The translations under genes and the position numbers were made by a program. Shown here one piece after another: positions 1-9,092 of a DNA stretch of 64,000 nt; position 1 is the first letter of the stretch, and each line of letters begins with the position of its first letter. The notes beneath the pieces are model-generated. The model worked only from the letters and a program-made list of their open reading frames with translations. It was not told where the DNA came from and searched no databases. The DNA comes from Maribacter huludaoensis (lineage in GTDB: Bacteria > Bacteroidota > Bacteroidia > Flavobacteriales > Flavobacteriaceae), in assembly GCF_029350945.1 (NCBI RefSeq), contig NZ_JARKMS010000001.1:1082313-1146312 (forward strand), given 5' to 3'.

Positions 1-1
1 T

Positions 2-1240
2 GCACATCCCTTCTGTGGCCCCAGTAGGGCCGCATTGTTAACAGGAAGATATCCACATACAATTGGTTCTCAGTTTAACTTACCAGCTAATAGTGAGGTA
101 AATGTTGGTAAAGGAATACCGTTGCAAGAAGTCTTTATGAGTAAAATGCTCAAAGATGCAGGCTATAGAACAGGTGCGGTTGGTAAATGGCATTTGGGCG
201 CAGTAACAGATTATCATCCAAATAAAAGAGGTTTTGACGATTTTTATGGATTTTTAGGCGGTGGTCATAAGTATTTTTCAGAGGAATATACTGTTATTTA
301 TAATAAGCAAAAAGCAGAAGGAAGAGAGGTTATTTTCGATTATTTAAAGCCATTGGAGCATAATGGTAAAAATGTAGAAAACCCTACGGAATATCTTACG
401 GATGAGCTATCTGGAAAAGCTGTAGATTTTGTTAAGGGTACAAATACAGACGAGAATCCTTTCTTCTTGTATTTGGCATATAATGCCCCTCACGTACCTT
501 TGGAAGCAAAAGCGGAAGACTTAGAATTATTCAGGCATATTGAAGATAATGACAGAAGAACCTATGCCGCTATGGTATATGCAGTTGATAGAGGCGTTGG
601 CGAATTGGTAAAAGCGCTTAAAGCTAAAAATGAGTATGAAAATACACTTATTGTTTTTCTTAGTGATAATGGAGGTAAAATTTCAAAAGGAGCAAACAAT
701 TACCCTTTAAGGGAAGGGAAAGGAAGCACTTGCGAAGGCGGTTACCGAGTGCCAATGTTCTTTCATTGGCCGGCAAATATTCCTTCAGGAAAAAAGTTTG
801 ATTACCCGGTTTCTGCGTTAGATTTTTATCCTACGTTTGCGACATTGTCAGGAGCTTCTATCCCAAAGGGAAAAAAATTAGACGGTAAAGACATTTGGCA
901 AGATTTGATAGAAGGCAGGAACTCAAGAAAAGATGAACCTATATTTGTTTTAAGGCATAGGGCAGGATATAGTGATGTTGGTGTAAGGCTGAATGAATGG
1001 AAAGCCTTAAGGATAAATGAAAACCCTTGGAAGCTCTTCAATCTAGAAAATGATTTAGGTGAAAGTAATGACCTAAGCAAAGAGCATCCAGAGCAATTGA
1101 AGCAAATGGTTATAGAGGCCCGGAACTGGAGTAAGACCCATACGGAACCACAATGGTTTGACCCTGAAGAATTACAAAAAGATTGGGAGGAACAAGAAAT
1201 GGCAAAGTTTAATGAGACTTTTGAAATGAAGGTGAACTAA
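2..1240 (+). CDS. Sulfatase (arylsulfatase family S1), 5'-truncated by window edge
   Basis: Sulfate ester hydrolase, probably periplasmic and acting on sulfated polysaccharide; the substrate cannot be told from sequence. The reading frame is open from base 2, and the first residues include C-G-P-S-R followed by TGR. This is the C-x-P-S-R motif whose cysteine is oxidised to formylglycine in type I sulfatases, so the true start lies upstream of the window and the apparent TTG at 35 is internal. Further family motifs are GKWHLG, NAPHVP and SDNGG. The N-terminal metal-binding part is missing because of the window edge, not a mutation. It ends 31 bp before a convergent gene. Confident as a sulfatase, unsure of subfamily. 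Confidence 0.93.
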   Translation, partial: AHPFCGPSRAALLTGRYPHTIGSQFNLPANSEVNVGKGIPLQEVFMSKMLKDAGYRTGAVGKWHLGAVTDYHPNKRGFDDFYGFLGGGHKYFSEEYTVIYNKQKAEGREVIFDYLKPLEHNGKNVENPTEYLTDELSGKAVDFVKGTNTDENPFFLYLAYNAPHVPLEAKAEDLELFRHIEDNDRRTYAAMVYAVDRGVGELVKALKAKNEYENTLIVFLSDNGGKISKGANNYPLREGKGSTCEGGYRVPMFFHWPANIPSGKKFDYPVSALDFYPTFATLSGASIPKGKKLDGKDIWQDLIEGRNSRKDEPIFVLRHRAGYSDVGVRLNEWKALRINENPWKLFNLENDLGESNDLSKEHPEQLKQMVIEARNWSKTHTEPQWFDPEELQKDWEEQEMAKFNETFEMKVN

Positions 1241-1271
1241 ATAAACTGGATGTATTGTTTTTTTTTAAATC

Positions 1272-2663
1272 TTAACCTACATTTTCCAAAGGTTTAATTT
1301 TCCATGGATTACGCTTGGTATAGCTTGAAATAATCTTTGCGGTATGATAAGAGTGTTTTTTTGGGTCTAACATATCTTTTAAATGTTCTAAATTAGAAAC
1401 CGATTGGGAGTTGTCTAAAAATCCATATCCTTGATAAACACCATGAAGAATTAAAACAAAACCACGTTCCTCTTTGGTTCTACCTTTTTCAAAAAGTACA
1501 TAATTGTCATTTTCATTGTTGAGATAATTTAAGGCATTTTCAACTTTAAAATTGTATAGTCCTATTTCTTCTTCCCCGGTGCAAACGCCATCACATTCGT
1601 TATACTCACCATGGGTACATCTGCCCAACTTACTTTTTAGACCAGTTTGTAAGGGGCATAATCTAAATTTCTCGGTCAGTTCAATTAAACGTTTAATGGC
1701 ATCACCTCTTTTCAAGAATATTTCGGTGGGGGAGTGTTCAAAAGGTCTTCTTTCTATTTTAAGCTGTATTATACCTTTTCTATTTTTTTGAGGCACTATA
1801 TGGTACGTGACATAACTTTTCTTTTGAATGTAATTAAAAGGTGGATCTAGTTTGTCAATCAAATCGGCTTCTCGTAATAAGGCAATAAGTTCGCTACCGG
1901 TAGTTTCAAAATCTATATGAAAGGTAGCATCGCATAATGTTATTTCTTTCTCCGTGGTATTATAGAAATGGCTTAATACCCTTTTTTTAATATCCTTCGC
2001 TTTGCCAACATATATTACCTCACCCTTCTTATTTTGAAACTTATAAATACCGGGAGAGTTAGGTAAAGCGTTTAGTTTTTGATAGGCTGTGTTTTTGGGT
2101 GCTATATGTTCTTTTTCGACTTTAGGTTCTAAGAATTTTGAGATGACCATTTCGTCATCATCTAGCAAAATCAATCTTTGAAATAGTATGGCAACAGCAG
2201 CATTGTCATCATTTAGAGTATTTGATGCTGTATACGGAATATTCAATACACCGCTCAAATAGGGTAGTTCATAACTAGTCATGTTCGGAATCAACTTCTT
2301 CGCCAAGCGGACGGTACATAACTGTGGAGTTTTAAAAGAGTACCCTAAATACTTAAATTCCGATTGTAGGGCATAATGTAGAAATGATGCGTTATGCCCA
2401 ACTAGTATATGATTTTCAAGTTCTTCTAATATAGTATTGGCAACTTCTGAAAAAGTAGGGGCTTTTAAAAGTATAGTATCGGTCAAACCTGTTCTTTGCT
2501 GAATGTAATTTGGTAAACGTTCTTCAGGATTGATGTTGGTCGTAAAAATAGGCTCGTAATAGTCACCTCTAAGCTTACTAATTGATAGTTGTACTATTCT
2601 TAAAGGGTCAGGTTTATAACCAAAAGTGGTCATTGAAATAATAGCAAATTGTCTTTTCTGCAT
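1272..2663 (-). CDS. DnaQ-like exonuclease-domain / GIY-YIG nuclease fusion with degenerate exonuclease site
   Basis: 463 aa. The N-terminal ~170 residues have the DEDDh exonuclease fold signature, and residues ~203-300 form a GIY-YIG (UvrC/Cho-type) nuclease: GIY at 205-207, YVG at 218-220, an Arg near 228 and a later Glu. Such fusions are thought to act in DNA repair incision. The exonuclease half looks dead: the D-x-E of motif I is S10-M-T12, the Asp of motif II (HNAxFD) is L95, and the motif III His position is N148. The GIY-YIG half keeps its key residues. It lies 9 bp downstream of the helicase gene on the same strand, so the two are probably co-transcribed. Fold assignment is firm; loss of exonuclease activity is inferred from the residues. 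Confidence 0.85.
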   Translation of the reverse strand: MQKRQFAIISMTTFGYKPDPLRIVQLSISKLRGDYYEPIFTTNINPEERLPNYIQQRTGLTDTILLKAPTFSEVANTILEELENHILVGHNASFLHYALQSEFKYLGYSFKTPQLCTVRLAKKLIPNMTSYELPYLSGVLNIPYTASNTLNDDNAAVAILFQRLILLDDDEMVISKFLEPKVEKEHIAPKNTAYQKLNALPNSPGIYKFQNKKGEVIYVGKAKDIKKRVLSHFYNTTEKEITLCDATFHIDFETTGSELIALLREADLIDKLDPPFNYIQKKSYVTYHIVPQKNRKGIIQLKIERRPFEHSPTEIFLKRGDAIKRLIELTEKFRLCPLQTGLKSKLGRCTHGEYNECDGVCTGEEEIGLYNFKVENALNYLNNENDNYVLFEKGRTKEERGFVLILHGVYQGYGFLDNSQSVSNLEHLKDMLDPKKHSYHTAKIISSYTKRNPWKIKPLENVG

Positions 2664-2672
2664 TTGTAATCT

Positions 2673-4733
2673 TTAGCTGAAATCCATTCCTGAAGAAAGG
2701 TCTATAGCATTGGGTGTTGAAGCATCTTTAACTGGTTTAAAGTCATGACCAATGGTCTCTTGTTGTACCAATCTTTCAGGTATAGCCGTTAAAAAATAGG
2801 TTTCTGCATCGTCTGTCTGCTGTCCTACATTGGCAGAAATGGATTTACCGTGAATTGCCGATATTGATGCGGTATTTCTTGTAATTATCAATCTATTCTT
2901 AGCACGTGTTAGTGCAACATACAGTACTCTACGGTCTTCTTCAATGGCATCTACATCATCTAAAGACCATGCGGAAGGAAATGCCTTTGGCGATACATTC
3001 AAAACAATACAGACATCCGCTTCCAATCCTTTTGCAGAGTGGATAGTGGATATGACCACATGGTCTTTTTCTTCATCGGTCTCTAATTGAGATTCGCTTA
3101 AAACAGGTGCGCCGTTCATCTTTTCCGCATTGTCCAATAAACCTTCACCAATAAATTCACCTAGGCTGGCGTAGCTGTTCGCCAAAAGTTTTAATACAGG
3201 GAAGTCTCCTTTGCGCTTCTCGATCCAATCTTTACGATATCTGAAAGCTAGCCCTAGTGACATGGCATCATAGGCAATGTCTACCATTCTGCCCACTTTG
3301 CCTTTCTCTTTTTGTACGGCATTATAAAGTTCTGCAATTTTGATTCCATCTTTTCCGGGTATGGCACCCTGTAATAGTGTGGGGATGTCGGTTTTACCTT
3401 CATCGGCAATGATAACTGCCATAATTCTGGAAGCTCTCACTTCTCCTATTCCTTCCCAAAAGGTCAAGAACCGTACCCAAGCAATTTCATCATAAGGGTT
3501 GTTGACTATACGTAACAAAGAAACAAGATCTTTAATATGTGCTGCTTGTAAAAATTTACGGCCTCCGTAGGTAACGTACGGTATTTTTCGTCTTATGAAA
3601 ACCGCCTGTAATGTCTTGGTGTAATATTGGGAACGCGATAAAATTAAGTGGTCCGAAAACTTACGGTCTTCATCTGTATAATTTTTTAAAATCTCATCTG
3701 CTACCCAATTCGCCTCTTGCCATTCATCGCTTACATTCAGTAATTTAGGTACTTCTCCGCTTCCCCGTACACTCTGTAATTGTTTATTGTAATCTATTGG
3801 CGATTTACCCAATAACCAATTAGAGATGTCCAGTATCTCTTGCGTAGAGCGGTAATTCTTTTCAAGTTTGTAAACTTCTGAATTGGGTACACGATCTTTG
3901 AACAGATGAACATTTCTAAAATCTGCACCTCTAAAAGAATAGATAGATTGCGCATCATCGCCAACACAGAACAAACTACAGATATCTATGAACGGGTAAA
4001 GTAGTTCCCATTGCAGTGGGTTGGTATCCTGCATTTCGTCCACCAGTAGATAATCAAGGTCTTGAGATAAGAGCTTTCTGGCCTCTGGGTTAGACTTTAG
4101 TTGTGTAGAAACTACCAATAACAGGTCATCATAATCAAGATAATGTTGTTCCATTTTCTTTTTTTGATATGCCCTTAGTAGTAGTTCTACATTGGGCTTC
4201 ATTGCGGTTATTTCATAATCGGTATCCTTATCTTCTTTACCCTTGTAGAGTAACGTGCGTATAGATTCGGTTAAATTCTTTTTGGTATTTCTGGCATAAG
4301 AATAGACATCTAATAATTGTTGAGGTTTAATACGTAGCTTACCATAAACTTCGCTATGACTACCGCAGACCATTTTCATCAATCCCAATTGGTCATCCGG
4401 GTCAATGACCGTAAAATTAGCGGCACCGAATAAGTTGGGGTATTTAATGATCAGTTGATTGCACCAAGAATGAAAGGTAGCACCGCTCATAGCGCGCCCA
4501 TTGGATTGTGGTAAACTAGCCTTTACACGTTCTACAATTTCATTTGCCGCTTTTTTGGTAAATGTAAGAATCTGAATTTTTGACGGATTTGCTCCGTTTT
4601 CTATCAAATAAGCGGCCCTTGCAATAATTGTGCGTGTTTTTCCGGTACCTGCACCTGCCAATACCAACAGATGTTTACCTGAAAATTCAACCGCTTTTAA
4701 CTGTTGCTTGTTTAATTCTTCTTTTAAACTCAT
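2673..4733 (-). CDS. UvrD/PcrA-like superfamily 1 DNA helicase
   Basis: 686-aa ATP-dependent 3'-5' DNA helicase of the UvrD/Rep type. Walker A is AGAGTGKT (residues 26-33). Motif II is VDEMQDTN, motif III GDDAQSIYSFRGA, motif IV-like EKNYRS, motif V STIHSAKGLEAD and motif VI VALTRAKNRL. The length is slightly below E. coli UvrD. It starts at ATG 4733 and is followed at once by the exonuclease/GIY-YIG gene, suggesting a two-gene repair operon read leftward. Divergent from the small-RNA candidate and umuDC-like group. Which member of the family (UvrD, PcrA, Rep) cannot be decided here. Confidence 0.93.
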   Translation of the reverse strand: MSLKEELNKQQLKAVEFSGKHLLVLAGAGTGKTRTIIARAAYLIENGANPSKIQILTFTKKAANEIVERVKASLPQSNGRAMSGATFHSWCNQLIIKYPNLFGAANFTVIDPDDQLGLMKMVCGSHSEVYGKLRIKPQQLLDVYSYARNTKKNLTESIRTLLYKGKEDKDTDYEITAMKPNVELLLRAYQKKKMEQHYLDYDDLLLVVSTQLKSNPEARKLLSQDLDYLLVDEMQDTNPLQWELLYPFIDICSLFCVGDDAQSIYSFRGADFRNVHLFKDRVPNSEVYKLEKNYRSTQEILDISNWLLGKSPIDYNKQLQSVRGSGEVPKLLNVSDEWQEANWVADEILKNYTDEDRKFSDHLILSRSQYYTKTLQAVFIRRKIPYVTYGGRKFLQAAHIKDLVSLLRIVNNPYDEIAWVRFLTFWEGIGEVRASRIMAVIIADEGKTDIPTLLQGAIPGKDGIKIAELYNAVQKEKGKVGRMVDIAYDAMSLGLAFRYRKDWIEKRKGDFPVLKLLANSYASLGEFIGEGLLDNAEKMNGAPVLSESQLETDEEKDHVVISTIHSAKGLEADVCIVLNVSPKAFPSAWSLDDVDAIEEDRRVLYVALTRAKNRLIITRNTASISAIHGKSISANVGQQTDDAETYFLTAIPERLVQQETIGHDFKPVKDASTPNAIDLSSGMDFS

Positions 4734-4922
4734 TTAGTGTTGTAGTTAAATTGAAGTTTTTAGAATAGCCCTGTTCATGAGGTCAAAGCTATACGGTGAT
4801 TGTAAATTAGTATGCTTTTGTACATAAAGTTAACTCGCATTAAGTATTTAATAGCTTTATTGAGCACATAGATTTAATTCTTTTACGTTAAAAATTTACC
4901 GAAAATCATTCGTAACCATACG

Positions 4923-4930
4923 TACTTTTG
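4923..4930 (+). promoter_or_regulatory. -7 promoter element (TAnnTTTG) of candidate small RNA
   Basis: TACTTTTG fits the Bacteroidota -7 consensus TAnnTTTG exactly. A convincing TTG at -33 is not visible (the expected area is AT-rich, around 4895-4905), so support is moderate. Transcription would begin near 4936-4938. Confidence 0.45.
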
Positions 4931-4936
4931 TAGCAT

Positions 4937-5024
4937 TGATTAAGTTTTTGAGTCCCTTCAATTTATTTAAAGGGTTATTGATTGGATTTGGATAACCACC
5001 TCGCCTTGAGGTGGTTTTTTTATT
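4937..5024 (+). ncRNA. Candidate small RNA or transcription attenuator
   Basis: A ~85-nt stretch between a TAnnTTTG element and an intrinsic terminator, with no ORF. It contains CCCTT...AAGGG (around 4954-4974), able to form a first hairpin, then the terminator hairpin at 4994-5017. The upstream helicase gene runs the other way, so this terminator can only serve a transcript begun inside this 360-bp intergenic region. It is either a free small RNA or an attenuated leader of the 5095-7022 group. I recognise no known RNA family. Confidence 0.4.
4994..5023 (+). terminator. Intrinsic terminator
   Basis: Perfect 9-bp stem AACCACCTC / GAGGTGGTT (4994-5002 and 5009-5017) followed by a T-run. It lies 70 bp upstream of the 91-aa ORF on the plus strand. 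Confidence 0.75.
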
Positions 5025-5094
5025 TTATCGTCATTGTTAATAATATTTTCAAAAATACATTAAATTATTTGGAATATATCCTGAAATTTGGAGC

Positions 5095-5370
5095 ATGTCC
5101 AAAACAGTATTTAGAAATTATGATATTAAGCGTATTAAGGCCCTGCTCAAAGAGATAGGGAAAGAGCGCTATGAATGTGCATTAAAGGATTTAGGGCTAA
5201 TAGAGCAAAAACCGATTTCTATGGATGGTTTCTTTGTGGAATATGAAACTGACACACATGATATTTATCTATACTACAGGTATCCATCCCGAGTGGTTTT
5301 TAAAATTATGCCCGTTTTGGGTTTTTGGAATGTACCTAATGATTTTTGGGTAAGAGAGCGCAAAGAATAA
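5095..5370 (+). CDS. Hypothetical protein, 91 aa, upstream of umuD-like gene
   Basis: Not recognised. A small soluble protein with a charged N-terminal helix (residues ~1-35) and an aromatic-rich C-terminal half with YLYYRYP and LGFWNVPNDFW. No signal peptide or membrane segment. It is 18 bp upstream of the UmuD homologue on the same strand and probably co-transcribed with umuDC, so a role tied to translesion synthesis or the damage response is possible but unproven. The ATG at 5095 gives the full ORF. Confidence 0.65.
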   Translation: MSKTVFRNYDIKRIKALLKEIGKERYECALKDLGLIEQKPISMDGFFVEYETDTHDIYLYYRYPSRVVFKIMPVLGFWNVPNDFWVRERKE

Positions 5371-5388
5371 TAATGTAATCATATAATA

Positions 5389-5754
5389 ATGAATGATTTA
5401 GATAATCGTTTAATTAAAAAGTCAGGAAACAACCATAGGGTTAAAAGCCCTACGCAGACAGGTTTTTCCAGTCCGGCTACACATTACAGTGAACCTCGTA
5501 TAGATTTAAATGAAGTTTTGGTCACCAATTCGTCTTCAACTTTTTACATAAGGGTGGTCGATGATGAATTTAAAGAGTATAACGTAGTTACCAATGATGT
5601 ACTTATTGTAGATAAATCTTTAAGCCCTAAAAAAAACCAGTTAGTGCTAGCAACGGTAGACGATAGTTTTAAGATAGTACGTATAGCAAAAGAACATAAT
5701 CTTGAAATGAATATTTGGGGAACAATAACATATATAATTAAAGCGGTTTTATGA
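5389..5754 (+). CDS. umuD: UmuD homologue lacking catalytic Ser and Lys
   Basis: 121 aa, alignable with E. coli UmuD essentially without gaps: GFSSPA aligns with [14 protein letters not shown] with RIDLNQLL, and NDVLIVD with GDLLIVD. UmuD is the LexA-like partner of DNA polymerase V that cleaves itself (Ser60/Lys97) at Cys24-Gly25. Here the cleavage-site position reads T24-G25, but position 60 is Glu (DDEF in place of GDSM) and position 97 is Val. The protease dyad is therefore absent and the protein should not self-process. Its stop overlaps the umuC start (ATGA), indicating translational coupling. It may act as a constitutive full-length partner of UmuC. Family firm; inactivity inferred. 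Confidence 0.85.
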   Translation: MNDLDNRLIKKSGNNHRVKSPTQTGFSSPATHYSEPRIDLNEVLVTNSSSTFYIRVVDDEFKEYNVVTNDVLIVDKSLSPKKNQLVLATVDDSFKIVRIAKEHNLEMNIWGTITYIIKAVL

Positions 5755-7022
5755 TAGCATTGGTAGATTGTAATAGTTTTTATGCCTCTTGCGAACAGGT
5801 CTTTAGACCAGATTTAATTAATAAACCGGTAGTTGTTTTAAGTAATAACGACGGATGCGTAATTGCTGCGAACAAGGAAGCAAAAGCTCTGACGGATATT
5901 CCCATGTTTCAGCCTATTTTTAAAATACGAAAGTTGCTGGATGAAAATAATGTCACCTATTTTTCATCGAATTATACGCTTTACAGTGATATGTCAAGAA
6001 GAGTGATGGATACCTTGATGACCTTTTCACCCAGAGTGGAAGAATACAGCATTGATGAAAGTTGGGTAGATTTGGGATGTCTTAGGCTAGATGATTACAC
6101 GGCAACTGCACATACAATAAAAGATACGGTATATAAAAATACAGGTATACCTGTGGGTGTGGGTATTGCAAAGACAAAATCACTATCAAAATTGGCGAAT
6201 AAGTACGCCAAGAAAATACCTAAAAACAATAATGTATATGTAGTGGATAGTGAAAAAAAGAGACACCATTTACTGCTAAATCTTCAAGTGAAGGATATTT
6301 GGGGCATTGGTAAGAAACATGCAATTCGGCTTCAAAACAATGGCATTCATTCAGCGTTGGATTTTGCCAATATGCCAGTGGCCTGGGTTAGGAAAGAAAT
6401 GACGGTTATAGGCGAACGTCTTTGGCGAGAACTTAATAATATACCTTGTTTAGTTCTAGAAACGGAAGCCAATGCTAAAAAAGGTATAGGCACGGCAAAG
6501 TCGTTCGGTTTCAAGCTGACCGATTATTCGCTTATAGAAGAAGCTTGCAGTTATTATGTAGCCGAAGTGGCCGATCTGCTAAGACAGCAACAAAGTCTTG
6601 CGGCTCAATTAGAAATTTCATTACAGACCAATCAACATAGTGCTATAGATAAGCAGTATAGAAATAAGACGATCATAACGCTAGACACACCGACCGATAG
6701 CACTATTAGGTTAACGAAAGAAGCACTTAAAGGTTTGCGAGAAATTTATAAACCAGGCTATAGGTACAAAAAAGTAGGCGTAAACCTAACGCAATTGGTA
6801 CGCCAAAATGAGGTGCAGACAAATTTGTTCAATAAACCACATAAAAGTGAAAGTGATGTAATTACCAGTGTCATTGATGATTTAAACGGCAAATTTGGTA
6901 AAAACAAAATTAAGGTAGCCACCGTAGGGAACAGAACTAAAGAATGGGCATTGATAAAAGAACACAGGAGCCCTAGATATACTACCCAGTGGGGAGAGTT
7001 GTTGACTATTGGAAAATTATAG
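5751..7022 (+). CDS. umuC: UmuC-like Y-family DNA polymerase (Pol V catalytic subunit)
   Basis: 423-aa translesion polymerase, full length for UmuC. Catalytic acidic residues are visible: D6 in the N-terminal [11 protein letters not shown] motif and D102/E103 in [29 protein letters not shown] is the typical fingers/palm motif, followed by an HhH region ([12 protein letters not shown]) and a little-finger domain. It overlaps the umuD-like ORF by 4 bp. Polymerase residues are intact although the UmuD partner is degenerate. Confidence 0.95.
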   Translation: MIALVDCNSFYASCEQVFRPDLINKPVVVLSNNDGCVIAANKEAKALTDIPMFQPIFKIRKLLDENNVTYFSSNYTLYSDMSRRVMDTLMTFSPRVEEYSIDESWVDLGCLRLDDYTATAHTIKDTVYKNTGIPVGVGIAKTKSLSKLANKYAKKIPKNNNVYVVDSEKKRHHLLLNLQVKDIWGIGKKHAIRLQNNGIHSALDFANMPVAWVRKEMTVIGERLWRELNNIPCLVLETEANAKKGIGTAKSFGFKLTDYSLIEEACSYYVAEVADLLRQQQSLAAQLEISLQTNQHSAIDKQYRNKTIITLDTPTDSTIRLTKEALKGLREIYKPGYRYKKVGVNLTQLVRQNEVQTNLFNKPHKSESDVITSVIDDLNGKFGKNKIKVATVGNRTKEWALIKEHRSPRYTTQWGELLTIGKL

Positions 7023-7102
7023 CAGACCGCTTTTTTAAGAGATTGGCAAAATGCATGAACTTTTTTATTAACTTAATGTGCTAAACATACTTTATTGAAT
7101 AA

Positions 7103-7525
7103 ATGTTTCAACTAACCTACCAATCAAAAATAGCACCTGAATTAACAATTGATCAAATTGAGAACATTCTCATTGATGCACGAAAGAGAAATAACGCTCG
7201 GAATATAACCGGATGCCTGGTCTATTTTGAAGAAAGTATTGTTCAGATTTTGGAAGGTGAAAAGAACGATGTAATGGATTTATTCGGTAAAATAGAAAAA
7301 GATAACAGACACCACACTTTGGATCTTTTATGGCAAGGTACTTCAGATCAAAGATATTTTCCCAATTGGGATATGGCACTTTATGCCCCGGTAGATGCTT
7401 CTCATTATTATGATTCTAAAGAGGTGTTTGTAACCAACATGACCCTATTAGCAGATCTTTCTAAAAAAACAACGGCTACGTTATTATCCTTTTGGTCAAC
7501 AGTTCGTAAAAAATTGAATGAGTAA
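7103..7525 (+). CDS. BLUF domain blue-light sensor (FAD)
   Basis: 140 aa. Residues 1-95 form a BLUF domain, the FAD-binding blue-light photoreceptor fold. The photochemical triad is present: Y6 (LTYQSK), Asn at 30/31 (RNNARNITG) and Q48 (VQILEGE). The remaining ~45 residues hold a C-terminal cap-like helical extension with no effector domain, so this is a short BLUF protein that must signal through a partner. It lies 80 bp downstream of umuC on the same strand and is followed by a terminator. A link between light sensing and repair is only suggested by position. Confidence 0.92.
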   Translation: MFQLTYQSKIAPELTIDQIENILIDARKRNNARNITGCLVYFEESIVQILEGEKNDVMDLFGKIEKDNRHHTLDLLWQGTSDQRYFPNWDMALYAPVDASHYYDSKEVFVTNMTLLADLSKKTTATLLSFWSTVRKKLNE

Positions 7526-7540
7526 AATTTTGGATAAAAA

Positions 7541-7570
7541 AAGCCACTGAATTTTCAGTGGCTTTTTTTT
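7541..7570. terminator. Bidirectional terminator (BLUF gene / original tRNA-fMet 3' flank)
   Basis: Perfect 10-bp stem AAGCCACTGA / TCAGTGGCTT (7541-7550, 7555-7564) with an A-run before and a T-run after. Before the element inserted, this hairpin would have followed the 3' end of tRNA-fMet on the minus strand while also ending the BLUF transcript on the plus strand. Confidence 0.85.
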
Positions 7571-7615
7571 TAGTAGCGGGGACTGGACTCGAACCAGCGA
7601 CCTTCGGGTTATGAG
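7570..7615 (-). repeat. Left attachment repeat (displaced 3' fragment of tRNA-fMet)
   Basis: 46 bp identical to 59846-59891. It contains tRNA-fMet sequence from the anticodon (CAT) to the discriminator base, but the 5' half of a tRNA is absent: the sequence beyond 7615 is unrelated AT-rich DNA. It is therefore the host's original tRNA 3' end, pushed away by integration, and not a functional tRNA. Confidence 0.93.
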
Positions 7616-7718
7616 TTTTTGATACTAATGCATCATAATAATATAAACATACTGATATTCAATTATTTAATTAAAAATTAATATAATTTGGTATCAAATA
7701 ATATCAAACGAAATCAAC

Positions 7719-7744
7719 AAATGTTGTACCTATGTTGTACCCAA
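7719..7744 (+). repeat. Left copy of sub-terminal repeat (candidate integrase arm sites)
   Basis: Two TGTTGTACC 9-mers separated by TA, within a 26-bp block that recurs identically in the same orientation at 59778-59803. It lies 103 bp inside the left core repeat. Paired short repeats close to both ends are typical of arm-type integrase binding sites. Confidence 0.6.
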
Positions 7745-7782
7745 AATGATTACCTTTATACTGAAGATTTAATAAATTCGAT

Positions 7783-8988
7783 ATGGCAACAATTAGAGCA
7801 GTTACGAGAAAGAAAAAAAACAAAGCTGGACAGCTTCCTATTGCTATTCGAATCACAAAAGACCGTAAAAGCACCTTTCTAAATACGGGTCAATACATCG
7901 ATGAAAAGTTTTGGGATGAAAGGAATCGTAATGTTAGAAAATCCCACCCTAACTCCAAAGTCCTCAACAATTTTATAACAGGTAAGCTAGCCGAAGCAAA
8001 TGACAAGGTTCTCAAATCGGAAATGAAATCTGAGTATGAAACTGTTTCAGAAATAAGAAATAAAATAATTAAGAAGAAGGGTTTAGACTTTTTTACGGTT
8101 GCAGATATGCATCTTCAAAATCTTAAGAACAGAAACAAACACCATCAGTACGATACGGAATTTGGTCGATTGAAAAAGTTTAAAGAGTTTCTAGGTAAGG
8201 ATTCACTTCCTTTTAACAAGCTGGACGTTACAATCCTAAAGAAGTTTGAAACACACTTATTACATCGCAAAAACCTATCGCCTAGAACTGTTGTGAATTA
8301 TCTGATTCTTATAAGAACCATTTATAATTTAGCTATTTCAGAATCTATTGTAGATAGAGGGTTGTATCCTTTTGGGAAAGGTAAGATGACCATTAGAATT
8401 CCTGAATCTCAAAAAATAGGGTTTACCGCCGATGAAATACAAAAACTTGAAAATGCGCAAGGTATAACGGAAGCCCAACAAAAGGCAATTCATATTTGGC
8501 TTATTAGTTTTTATTTCGCTGGCATACGAGTTGGGGATGTACTTCAACTAAAATGGTCGGATTTTAATGATGGTAGGCTACTTTATAGAATGAATAAAAA
8601 TAGCAAACTGGTTTCTCTAAAGGTTCCTGAAAAAGCAATTGAAATAATCGAAAATTATAAGGATGAATCAGAAAGCAACGGATTGGTGTTTCCTCAATTA
8701 AATCATATAGACCTAAATAATACCGAGGAAGTTTCAAAAAGGACACAATCCATTACCAGAAACCTAAACAGAAGGCTAAAAATTGCAGCAAAGCAACTAG
8801 GCATAACTAAAAACATAAGTATGCATATAGCTCGACATAGTTTCGGAAATATTTCTGGGGATAAAATACCAATTCAAATGTTACAAAAATTATATCGTCA
8901 TTCTTCGGTGACCACAACAATACGCTACCAAGCAAACTTCATCAATAAAGATACTGATGATGCGCTTGATAGTGTCATTAATTTCTAA
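7783..8988 (+). CDS. int: Tyrosine recombinase integrase of the ICE
   Basis: 401-aa site-specific recombinase that would integrate and excise the element at tRNA-fMet. Domains: an N-terminal arm-binding region (~1-95), a SAM-like core-binding domain (~100-200) and a catalytic domain (~210-390). The catalytic set is visible: R249 (AGIRVGD), H348 and R351 (MHIARHSF), H373 (YRHSSVTTT) and Y382 (IRYQ). The ATG at 7783 gives the N-terminus MATIRAVTRK, usual for Bacteroidota integrases. It is placed between the left att repeat and the regulatory genes and transcribed inward. Confidence 0.95.
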   Translation: MATIRAVTRKKKNKAGQLPIAIRITKDRKSTFLNTGQYIDEKFWDERNRNVRKSHPNSKVLNNFITGKLAEANDKVLKSEMKSEYETVSEIRNKIIKKKGLDFFTVADMHLQNLKNRNKHHQYDTEFGRLKKFKEFLGKDSLPFNKLDVTILKKFETHLLHRKNLSPRTVVNYLILIRTIYNLAISESIVDRGLYPFGKGKMTIRIPESQKIGFTADEIQKLENAQGITEAQQKAIHIWLISFYFAGIRVGDVLQLKWSDFNDGRLLYRMNKNSKLVSLKVPEKAIEIIENYKDESESNGLVFPQLNHIDLNNTEEVSKRTQSITRNLNRRLKIAAKQLGITKNISMHIARHSFGNISGDKIPIQMLQKLYRHSSVTTTIRYQANFINKDTDDALDSVINF

Positions 8989-9092
8989 TCATACTTGTAT
9001 GTTTAATCTTAAAATTTATCTACATTAAATCCCCTCAAAACCATTATAAAATATTTCGGTTAACTTTAAAAGTATTACAATGACAATTAATT

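Noticed and set aside
7570-7615. Second tRNA-fMet gene at the left end
   Set aside because: Only the 3' half is present; sequence beyond 7615 cannot complete the D-arm or acceptor stem.
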